Source: Bryopsis sp. KO-2023 | Lineage: Eukaryota; Chlorophyta; Ulvophyceae; Bryopsidales; Bryopsidaceae | NCBI GenBank assembly: GCA_030272585.1 | Contig: BSYQ01000002.1 | Span: 1,674,001 to 1,738,000 of the forward strand | DNA: 64,000 nucleotides | Reading direction: 5' to 3' | Part shown: piece after piece, positions 53,670 to 64,000 of the stretch | Position numbering within the stretch: position 1 is the first letter of the stretch | Layout of the letters: each line of letters opens with the position of its first letter | Notes under the pieces: model-generated | What the model saw: only the letters and a program-made list of their open reading frames with translations | What the model was told of the DNA's origin: nothing | The model's database searches: none | Program-made: the position numbers and the translations under genes

Positions 53670-56600
53670 TTCTTAATGTTACGGGAAGGCTCACCATCGA
53701 GATGCTCATAAAGAATGATAAAGCAAGTTATCCTTGTTTTTGATCACTGTTGCTTTCTGTCAAAGTATTGACTTGTCTTATTTCATTCGGAGGGGCGGCA
53801 GCAATAAGGTGGTTATTGATGCTCATTGGGACGCCATGAAAGAAAATACGAAACAATCATATACGACAAGGCTCAGATGCTGGGAGGTGATGAGGAACAC
53901 TAGAGTGAAATAAGCAATGATCAATAAATTCCTCTTCAGGGAGGATATAATTTTGGTCGCACAGTGTTAACATTATTTTAAAACGATCGCACCACTCCTT
54001 CGCTTGTAGCAAGAAAAGGTGTATTTATAGTGTGGCTCCTTGAGTCGATGAAATCATTTCTTTGGAGAAATATCCATTATTAAAAAAAAAATTGGTTAAT
54101 GAAGAGTGAGTGCTTGTTCACGGGAAGCAACCATGCTTCGAAAATTACATATGAGCTTACATCCACGGGTTCCCTGGTGACAAAACCTTTCTTCCCTTGC
54201 AGAACTGCAGGGTGGAAGGGCGACAAGTCGCATTCTTTAATTCCACGCTTCTCACCACCAATAAATCCTCCGGGACTTGGAGGAGTGGTCAAGGGTTGAA
54301 GTACCCTACGCTTTCACCAACAGTTGCTCTAAGTCCAAGAGGAATCGGGACTTGGGTAAGTTTATGTTTAATTCCTTGCTGGAGGTTCGCACATGCCAAG
54401 ATCGTGGAGGATCGAAGACAAAAGTAAAGACTCGGGCTTCTGAAAAAGCCTTTGAATCAGCAACGCTTCAACAACTACAAGTCACGACAGATGATGCAGG
54501 GATATGGTCAACTACCGACATATTACCGATGCTATTGTGGACGGTCTTGTTGAGGCAATTGTGCGGCTATGCGTGCGAGGCTAAGATAGAGAGTGTTGGG
54601 TTGATGGTTGTGTTTTTGGAGATGCTTACATAAGTTGTCATCGAATAGTGTTACGTCCACCAGGCCGGCGTTACAAAAAGACTTTTATATTCAACACTTC
54701 CAAAACAAATATGGTTTTTACACCGAAGAAGGCATTATCAAGGAGGGGGGAGGAGGCAGAAGGAAGTGTGGCACCTACGATGACCGCTCTGGGGAGATAT
54801 AGATGCTGGCCCCGACCAAGAAATGATGATGTATGCTCCTCTCCACCGAGCTTCTCGGTCTCGTTTGAAGCGCGTGAGAGATAATGTAACAAACTCTTGT
54901 CTTCGTCGTCATTCTTACCGATATCGCCGCCCTTTTGGAGGCTCTGAAGCCGTTTGGGAGGCCACTGACGGCTTTGATAGTCAGCTCCATATTCGTTATA
55001 AGTCGACAACTTTGGTTTCTTAGTTTTTAAGCCAACATATAACAGCTTTTTTCCAGCTCTTGTGACATGATATAATGTATGAGGTGATAATTTATATGTC
55101 TATTCGGAAACGGTCACGATAGGAAAACGTGGATAGCGACGAAACGCGGAAGCGTTTGAAGGCCGCGACGCCACACGTTGATAGGGTCGTCAAGACCCTC
55201 TACGAGCGGCACGCGGCTTGCCTTCGCCATTAGCCAGGCCCCGTGAAGGGTTAGTGAATATAATAGATGAGATGAAAAGGTGTACTTGGTGTTTGTTCCT
55301 CTAATGCATCTTCATTCGTGATAAAGTTTGCGGATGAGAAATTACTTTACGCGCTCGAAGAATAGTAGTTACAAAAATGGCGAGGTTGCTTAGAACGTAT
55401 GTCCGCTCAAGAAAAGGAGGCTTCTTCAACCAACTACTATTCATACCCAAGTTCTCGTGAAAACTATAGATCACAATGGATTGCCGAAGGATGGATCGGT
55501 CTGTTTAACCATAGGTGACTATTCTTCTACCCATGAATAGTGTTAATATTTGATAATAGTACCTCGATTTGGATATATTTCATCGTAATAGACATCGAAT
55601 ATGGACCCCTCGACATGCCTTATCACGATAGACTTGCCGCCATTGTTTTGATTTGAATTCGAACGAAAACGAAACCGTTGAACAATATCACCTTAAGGAC
55701 AAGTACCTCGTGCATGTTTATTCCAGGAAATTATTCGTCGCATTCTTGATCAAAGATCTTTTCATATATTAAAGATTTCTAAATGGTGACCGGGTATTTA
55801 CAATGAATTATTTGGGACTGCGTGGTTAATTTGAAACGGAAGGGCAATGACAAGGTCGGATGTATGTTTCGGTTCCAGATTTCCACCAAGTCTCCTATCA
55901 TTGTTGTCGTTCAGGTCGTGAAGGGAGTGGATCCAATCTATTTTTTGTTCCCATCCCTATTTGCGATTGAAAATACGCTCTCGTAAAAGACAACTTCCTA
56001 GAGAAAGGAACGCCAAGCGATGCCTCGTATTGGTGGAAATAAAGACATGAATCACCAAAAGTGATTATCAAGTTATAATGACGTAACGTGGTGGGAACAC
56101 ACAAGCCGGATAGAGTAACACACGAGTCGTCCCAGCCTGGGATAATGAATGGTGCCTTGGTACAATTCTCTACTAGATAAGGAAGATGTGTTTATTATGT
56201 ACGAGACCAGATAGTAGATACCAAATGTTGTGTTCAGTTTTTCAAACAAGATGATGTGTTAAAATATCGTTGTTGAAGTGAAATAACTCAGGATGAGACG
56301 GGCCCACACACACCGTTGGTAGGCCGAATGGAGGAGAAATTCATGAACCAGCACTAAGCAATTGAGGACGAAGTCAAGGACTCTTCAAAACTGCGAAGAT
56401 TTGATCATGATTCTCATATTGTTTTTTCTAGGACATTCGGGTGCAATAAAAGTAGGAGTAAGGGTCGCTCAAGATCAAGGTTTAATCTTGCTTCTCTTGC
56501 GTTTTCATAGGGCGCACGCAGGTAGTGCCGAGAGGTGTTCTAACATTTGTCAATGAGCCTAGGTGGGGGTTAGTTCACCAAGCGAACCAACATTATCCTT

Positions 56601-59600
56601 TTGTTGACTCAATGGACAAGTTCGCTCCTAAAAATTGTTTGATAATATACTTCGAATTAAAGTGTAGAATGCACTCTATTGTACCCAGAAAAATTGTGCT
56701 TGCGTGTTACGACGCCAGGAACATTGCTTCCGTTTCTAAAACAGAGATAACATATATTCCCCTATATATTCCCCTTGTGTTGTGCGTTCACTCGAAAAAT
56801 GCATTTTTGGATAGCAGGTACTTGAGCATAAGTGTTGCAAAGAATCGGTCCAAACCGCTTCGGTGGAAACCGCAAAAAGATCCAAAGAAGTGGTCCAATC
56901 TACCTATAGGTGAGAGACCGACAGGAATACCTCGGGGCCAACGTGCCTCGCCCTTTTTCGACAAGAAACTGGGATACTGTCACACGAGGGGAGTGCCCCT
57001 ATAGTCAATTTTCGTAAAGAGGATTACCGGAGGGGATCAGATGGTGTCTCTTGGAAATTTTTTTTTAATATGTTTCTCAAACTCCACAAACTGAAATTTA
57101 AATCCGGTACTGGGGCTCAGTTTGGACGAGGTGGAGACAGCTTTTGGGCTAATGAAGAGCCGATAAGATTACAATGGTTTTGGAAAATCTAGTTGAAAAG
57201 ATAAGGGCACCAGCCGCCTATTACCCTTTCTTTACATTAGAATAATCGAATCTTGGTGGGTCACATACATTCGACATTCGACATTTGACATTCGAGGCAA
57301 CCTTGTTTTTCTTTTTCGAATTTGTCTCTTTTGCTGATAATTTCGATTTTCTTCGTCAATATTTGGATAGAATAGGGAAATGGGGCATATATGGGTGAGT
57401 CAAGCTCATAGCTACGTTTCGGATCCTCGCCCACTTGTCACCATTACAATCAATCCTAGATTCTTATCGAGTTTCTAGTTATGTTGCTTTTGAATCTTTT
57501 TAGCGATTCACGCAAGAAAATAGTATCGATCTTCACCGTGAAGGGGTGTTGTGCGCCTCTGGTTGCACCAGATTTCCAGCTCTCTACTTTGGATCACCGC
57601 AACATATTGCGCGACTTAATGTTCTCTAACCAGCCATCAAGCTATTGGTATGAACAACACTCCCGCTTGAGATTTCATTAAGCTCGCTAGTAAAAATAGT
57701 TTGGATGCCTATTTTTCAAGCATAGTGCCTTGGGTTACACAAAACATGCACGTTGTGACGCAACCCCACATGTGCTTTAAAAAGTAGAAGAGCAGATCAA
57801 CAAAAACTTGAAGAAGACAGAGTTAGCAACGAAATCCTGTATTTTTGTTTATCGAAGGAATATTCTCACTCTTTCGTGAAAGAAAACAAGTTGAATGCTT
57901 CACTTTTGCATTGAAGGTTATTTGATTTATTATAGACGAAGAGTTACAGAGGTGACGAAGGCAATGATGTCGCGACAATCTCTTAAATAATCAATTGAGT
58001 GTCATGTATGTATTGCGGCAAGTTTTATAAAGGGTCGATTACAAGAATGGATCTTAGAGTTTGGTTGCTCCACGGTCGGGATAATTTTCAATTCCCTATT
58101 CACTAAGACTTTTGTCATGGTCTTGTCATTTGTTGTGTCTAAAAGATATCAAACAAGGACATAAAGGAGACACACACTTAGACAAATTATTTTGTTGATC
58201 CAAGGAGGTTTGTTGGGTTGAATGTCAAAGAGCAATGGACCAAAAGGAGATCACTTAAGCGTCCTCCCAAAATGTAATGTATCATTCGGAACCCTCGAAA
58301 CGATTGTTGAAACAAATTTTTTGATTTTCTTCGTCCAAAGTAGGGGCACCGAAACTGTCTGAAAAAAGGTAAGATATGTTGTACGGGGCTTTGTGGTAAT
58401 GGCCTACTTAAATATATTAAGTATTATATTACATTAATCATGCATATATTCGCCTATATTTCAGAATAGCTAAGAAGAATAAGGCTTCGCCACTGTTTCA
58501 CCCCTCGTATCTATGAAGCTGCTCCACGATATTTTGGCACTACGATATTTGATTGCACTAAATAAATGCGGATAGACGTATTATTAGGACTTTTCACAAA
58601 ACTGTTGATAAATAAATAGGGCAACCACCACCTATTTAACGAAGAAACAATGTGACAGGACCTTATGACTATAACGAACGAGGGAATCATATGATGTTCA
58701 CGACCTCCAAGATTATTAGTCGTTTTTTCTTTCGCCCTTTTAGAACATATCGATCACCAATTGTATAGAGGTTGATGACTGGCCAACCAGAAATCTCCTT
58801 CGCTTCCATCCTCTACTTTTTCACGCGCTCTTAGGAGGATGACACTCGGGATACAGGCCGTGCGATAACGGAGGACTTTTCACTTTAGACCCCGTGGGCA
58901 CGTCATTAGACGTGATGCGCACGCCCAAGAGATAGGTGCAAGATGAACCCCAGGGCTGGATTTATCGTTGTTTTTGAACACAACATTTAAAGTCAAGAGT
59001 TTCTCTGAGCGATGGTGCGTCGGCTACAAGCATCGCTTTTAATAAAAGCAACATGTGGAAGCGTTATACAACAAGTATATGGGTTAAATAAAGCAAGTTT
59101 AGTCGTTTTTAGAAGTTTAGTTGTTTTTAGATTTAATTATGTAGAGCTATCAATCGTGATATTAGTTACCTCATTATCAAATTTTTTTGATCTAAGTACG
59201 TAGCAAAAGCTAGCTTATATTGTTTTATGATGCAGTTAGTTTTACTGCAGCTCTTGCAATTGAAAAAGAAAAAAATATGAGTTTGGTGGTTATCCATGTC
59301 CCAGTATTTTGAAATTCAGGGGCCCTAAGTCTTTATGGTTAATCCAAGCACCAAGTTGACGTATATATTGCTCAACGATAGGGAATTGCCTCAAGTTATT
59401 TTTACATCAAGCATCATGTTAGCCTATATCGTTGCGAAAGAGGGATCACCCTTTCTACACCGAGTGTCGAGCTAGCCCATATCGTACCAAAAGGGGTTGT
59501 TTTTGCTTCAATTAGCCTCACACAAAATATCTTATTGGTCTATGATGCTTAAGAGAAGAGGGACTAGCTCTAACCATGATTGCACGAAGTATCAAGAATA

Positions 59601-60179
59601 GCTCACGTTTTTTCAAAGGGGAATCAGCTCAGCTTATTATAGTTTATGATTTATTAGAAACCTAGAAACCTAGAATGTTTTTGAGCGAGGATCAACTCAA
59701 AATCATTTTTACATTGGCGGACGGTCATAGCGATCATTCCTTCTTGAGAGACCAAGCTAGTATAGTATGTATGCGTAGAACATAACAGGTCAAGATGATT
59801 TTTAAAAGAACATCCTTATATATGATGTTTATATACGACATTGTTATGGTGGTTGGACGGCCGTAACAAATACATATACGTTAGTGCGATCACAAACTAG
59901 CAATGGTATTGTGTCCTAGCGACAAAGAGTGTGCGTAGCACTTGATATGGGTCAACTCAACCCACTCACAAGAATGGCAAGGTCATGTTTTCTTTTAGTG
60001 AAGGTTTTGAGCAACCCCAGATGGTTGGAAGAATCCGATTGCTTGAAATATTCTTGAATATATTCTTCTAACCATTCGATTCCTTGAAATAACGAGCGGG
60101 GGGTGAGTTCGAAACGTGAGGAATATGTATGGCTTCCTAGAACCTGGAGCATATTTTAGGTTCTCTCTACAAACTTATG
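53670..60179. other. Mostly AT-rich stretch without supported genes
   Basis: At 55123-55233 a GC-richer frame reads VDSDETRKRLKAATPHV...KTLYERHAACLRH to TAG, preceded by an AG that could be a 3' splice site; it may be a last exon. At 54.6-55.0 kb both strands are open. ACATTCG repeats near 57265. A 159-codon plus frame at 56525 has no recognisable features. Confidence 0.35.
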
Positions 60180-62100
60180 GCACCAAAAATAAATATTAGG
60201 GGTTCAAAAAGAAAAACAACAGCAATATACAAGAAGTCATATATTTCTGTTGTTTTTTTTGTTTCCGTTTTTTCTAGGTGCACGACAAAACCTCTGGGTG
60301 CCGAAGCGTCTTTCGGGAGCCATTGCCCCCTGTGCTCCCTTGCTTGCTCCGCTTGTTTTTTTTGGGCTCCCTCTAATAAGAAAAAGATTCAAAAATCTGT
60401 GAAGGTTTTTGTTTTTCTTTGCCGTCTCTATCAAAAAGGGAAAAAAATAACCTGAAGGTTTTCTTTGTTTTGCTCTCTCTATTTAGGAGAAGAAAAATAT
60501 ATATATATGGGAAGGTTTTTTTTGTTTTGGTCCCTTTATTAAAAAAGGAAAAAAAAATGTGAAGGCTTTTTCGCTTCCCCCTTTCTTTTTCAGAAAAGAA
60601 CACCCTTTTTTTTCTGTGCATCGAAGAATAACTAGGAAAAATCATCAGCTAGTTTGTTTTTACTTGCCCCAATTTTTGACTTTTAAAAATATATAGATAT
60701 ATACAGTTCTGTGTTGGAACAAAATAAGTAAATTAATTAATTAATTAAACAACCAGCGAGTCTATTTTCACTCTATTCTTTCCCGCTTTTTATTTTTCTG
60801 TGATGACAAAATTCACCTGGGTTTAGAAAAAAAAATAAATAAAGGCAAACAGAAAAAAAAACTGCAGCAAACACAATACTACATTAATTTTAGAGGGAAA
60901 AAAAAACTGCAGCAAACACAATACTACATTAATTTTAGAGGGAAAAAAGAACAGACTGTCAAAAATTACAAAAAGAAACTCTAATTGATCCAATTACCAA
61001 GTGAATGTTGGTTGAAGAGCAGCACATTTCCCTCTTCTTTTTTTTTCAGTGGTTCATTTCCTGTAGAAGGAGAAAAGTAGAAGTTATTAATAAAAATAAA
61101 AACCTAAAAATTCACACTCTGAAATCAAGGTATAAGAAAAAGAACAATAATTATGAGATGAAAAGGAATGAAAACTAAAAAGCTAAAAATTTTATAAAAA
61201 GAAAAAAACTCAAAATTACCAAGGAGCTGTTTTCTTTTTGCCCCCTTTTCCTTACATTTTTTTCGTTTTTTTTCAGGTTTCTTCCATCCACTGATTTTTT
61301 CCTAAACCCTGTGGAAGATCAAAAAAAAAAAAAAAAAGTTAAACATTTTTCCTTCAATCTTTTCCTTTCAACTTTTTTCAAGGAACCTTTCATACAATTA
61401 AAAAATAACTGGAAAACTGCCCTCTTTTCCAGAAACTTTCTCCAAGAGAAAAAATGTAAACAAGAAACCCTGCAGGGTAGGAAAAAGAAAAAAAAAACAA
61501 AAAAAACCTGCGTTTCCCGAGATCCTTTTACTTGACCTGCGTATCGAAAAAAAAGAGAAAGAAAACCATACATCCTGTCTATTTTCTGGTCGAAATCCTT
61601 TTTTCTCTCGAACGCATTGTTTTTTCCACACCTAACCCCGCCGGCGTGTATCCCTTTTCCTCCCCATCCCTAGAGAAAACGGAAAAAACCCGAAAAAAAC
61701 CGCTGCGCTTCCAGATAACCCAAAAAGAAGGTCAAGGGCTCGTGCTGTGACTTGATGGACACGTGGATCCACGTGATATTTCGTGTGTGTTACAGAAATA
61801 GCCCGAAACTTCCTCCCTCCTGGAGAAGGAAAAAAAAAAAGGCTAGTTCTAGCCAAATCAGCCGTTTCTGCTGAACGATACGCACCTCGGGGATATTCTT
61901 TTCTTTTGCAATCAACCAATCCAGCAAAAAATAAAAACTCGCAGAGAAAGTCCACCCGCCACCCCTCAGCTGACCTGAGTTCAAAAGGAGTGTCGGGGAA
62001 GTGGGGAGAAAAAGACTGACAGGTCGTTTTTTATCATCCATTTTTCGTTTCTTTGTTTTTGTTTTTTTTGTTTTTTCTTGGTCCCACGCATAGGGAGGAG
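60180..62100. repeat. Second A/T homopolymer-tract zone
   Basis: Runs of 8 to 17 A or T recur throughout, as at 4156-5640. Includes a 45-bp tandem duplication at 60861-60948 (unit starts ACTGCAGCAAACAC) and, near its end, the 16-bp palindrome CACGTGGATCCACGTG at 61760-61775. Confidence 0.5.
60861..60948. repeat. 2 x 45 bp tandem duplication
   Basis: Units start at 60861 and 60906 and agree through the A run at the end of the second unit. Confidence 0.95.
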
Positions 62101-63161
62101 CGAGGACCTCTTTCTTGTACGGTTCAATCACATATAGCGCGCACACCTCAACCCTCGACCGACCGAAGTCGAGCATTCAAAACGACCCACAGCAACCGAA
62201 ACTGACGATATGCTTTCCCCCGACTTGTGTCGCACGGTGCGCACCCGCCGCGCCACACAAGGTTTGATCGCCAGCCCGCTCTGCAGACCCGTCGTCAGAC
62301 CGGTTACCCCTGAGTATCTCCATCTGAAAACAGGATCCAGGGTCTGGCCATTGATCACTCTCTCCTCCTGTGGTGGTGGCCGAAAACTGGACCACCCAAG
62401 TGACGTCCACCTCTTCCCGGATCCACTGGCGTCACTCCTCCCCTTTCTTTCGTTAGTTTGAAATGAGGATCATGCGAACTTCCCTCGCTGGCGGTCTCGC
62501 GCAACAAGGTTCCTCCCTCCAGGGCGCGCAACAGTTTTTCTCTTTCTGCAGGCACCTCACTCAAGTGGCGGCGCTGTTTCTCCAGACGCGGTCCAATAAC
62601 CCAAGCTCTGGGATGTAGTAGTAAAGTCTGTGCCGTCGTGACCACCAGAAGTACAGAAATCCTCCAGCTCGTAGTCCAACCTGAAAAGAACTTTCACGCG
62701 CGTCCTCTTTTGTTCGACTGTGCAAACTACGTTACAACAGTCAACACCACATCACTCCCTTCCTCCTCGAGAAAAACCTCCTGCAGGTTCTCTCCGATCG
62801 GGACCATGTTTGGTGAATCCTCAAGCGACTTCTGATCACAAAAACAAAATAAGACCCTGGTGATCCCTGTATTATTCTTGCTGCTTCTAGTCAAGCTGCA
62901 GCCCAACATACGCCGGTTTCTGGTGGTGTTTGATGGTGACTGATTTGGCCACTCTACCGCGACCTGCGCCTGGCTACCTCGAGCTTCAACTTTCCTGTGG
63001 TCTGTTTCCATGCTCCCAGACGAGGCCCTTTTCCACCCAACGCTCCTCCATCTTTGTGAGGCTCACTCTTTCAACACCCTTGACGATCCGTTTTGGGGAA
63101 AAGTAAAAGAGTGTCATGGCTTCTTCCCTTTGTGAACACGGCACTAGGTTTTCACAAGTCC
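62101..63161. other. GC-richer unassigned sequence
   Basis: Overlapping short frames on both strands (up to 96 codons) without family signatures. Nothing can be called. Confidence 0.35.
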
Positions 63162-63169
63162 GTCGCACA

Positions 63170-63363
63170 CATAAGCGCAACCAGCATTTCGGGGAAGGGG
63201 GGGCCACTTTGAATCTTTGTAACGTGCAGTAGAAAATCTGTTGAACAGGAATTTTTTTTCTTTTCTTGCTAGCTTTTTGGGGGGGCCAGAAATTTTTTTA
63301 AGGGGGCCAGGCCCCCCCAGGCCCCCCCAGGCCCTCCCAGGCCCCCCCCTGGCTGCGCCTATG
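63170..63363. mobile_element. hAT-like MITE with 8 bp duplication
   Basis: 194 bp. Ends CATAAGCGCAACCAG and CTGGCTGCGCCTATG are inverted repeats (13 of 15), flanked by an exact GTCGCACA duplication (63162-63169 and 63364-63371). The right half contains repeats of CAGGCCCCCC. The left end matches the shorter copy at 6033. No coding capacity. Confidence 0.9.
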
Positions 63364-63371
63364 GTCGCACA

Positions 63372-64000
63372 GTATTCTCGTAAGCAGCCCCAGTCTAAGG
63401 AACACGCTGTTCGTCGTTGGTGGCCATTGGCACTTCCTGTCTTTGCAACAAGATCTTTCGTTGGTCGCCCTTGACACTTCTTCTCTTTCCACCACGACCT
63501 CCCCCTCGCCATCGACACTTCCGTCGGTTGCAGCACGGCCTTTCCATCGCCATCAACGCTTATGTGCGGTGCCCAGCACCACCTCTTTTCTTTGTCGTCA
63601 TTGGCACTTCCTGTGCTCCATTACGACCCCTTGTTGGTGCTGTCGCTCTTTGTTGATCTATAGTCGGATCCACAGTGCCGACGGTCACAGTCTCGTTCGT
63701 CGTTTCCTCGTGTCCACAGAGAGCCACATGCGCCTTTGAGTTTGTGAACTCCCAGTTCTTGCTTGAACAGGAAATTGTCGTCCGACTTCTTAACACCAAC
63801 GTTTCCAGCAACTCACTTAGGGCGGCCCTATTCTGCGAGAGATTCTCTCTCATTCACGCAACGTGCCCTCTTCGATGAACCTATGAACAGTTTTTTAAGC
63901 ACCCCGTTAGTGTAGAGTTAAATAGCAGAAAAATAAATGAATAGGTTGAAAAAAGTGCCTTCCGGTCAACTAGGGTCGATAAGCAACGTTTCTCTTTGAT
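63372..64000. other. Unassigned sequence at window end
   Basis: Short overlapping frames on both strands; nothing recognised. Confidence 0.35.

Noticed and set aside
56525..57004. 159-codon plus frame
   Set aside because: No recognisable domain or promoter context; length is within chance for this many frames.

Overview
The window looks like nuclear DNA from a eukaryote of uncertain lineage. Evidence: a cloverleaf tRNA-Arg gene, a full Ty3/gypsy chromovirus-type LTR retrotransposon, a LINE remnant with a poly(A) tail, many small inverted-repeat DNA transposons, microsatellites and long homopolymer runs. There are no bacterial-style operons or ribosome binding sites. The lineage cannot be fixed by eye. 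The hAT- and pogo-like small elements resemble types I associate with invertebrates, but algae or other protists remain possible.

Layout. 0-6.1 kb: one copy of a dispersed ~340 bp repeat, tRNA-Arg(UCU), a diverged inverted duplication with exon-like arms, a 4 x 32 bp tandem repeat, a palindromic element, a TA-flanked pogo-like element, and an A/T-tract zone. 6.1-18.9 kb: mostly AT-rich sequence without recognisable genes, holding a CTGT/ACAG motif array near 17 kb. 19-24.8 kb: a Jockey-like LINE with ORF1 and the start of ORF2, lacking reverse transcriptase and ending in poly(A). A small palindromic element sits in its tail. 26.9-27.2 kb: second copy of the dispersed repeat. 28.15-29.18 kb: a 1 kb palindromic hAT-like element built of GATCGG-type motifs around two head-to-head tRNA-like modules. 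30.86-37.81 kb: a complete, apparently very young gypsy element with identical 240 bp LTRs, a 5 bp target duplication, a primer-binding site, a polypurine tract and one intact gag-pol-chromodomain ORF. It is inserted in a tRNA-like sequence. 39-41.7 kb: decayed retroelement-like and unknown coding frames. 42.6-43.05 kb: another palindromic hAT-like element with a tRNA-like core. 43.3 kb: a small candidate gene. 49.5-50.5 kb: a pogo-like and a hAT-like element. 50.7-51.2 kb: a candidate gene split by one in-frame TAA. 52.9-53.7 kb: a Cys-rich ORF in a GC-richer island. 60-62 kb: a second A/T-tract zone. 63.2 kb: a hAT-like element with a perfect 8 bp target duplication.

The most striking theme is a set of short DNA transposons, four with readable 8 bp target duplications (one with a mismatch). 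In three of them, different short motifs have been multiplied into arms that can fold on themselves, and two carry tRNA-like modules with matches to the Pol III A and B boxes. No multi-exon host gene could be built with confidence from sequence alone; intron-containing genes may be hidden in the AT-rich stretches.
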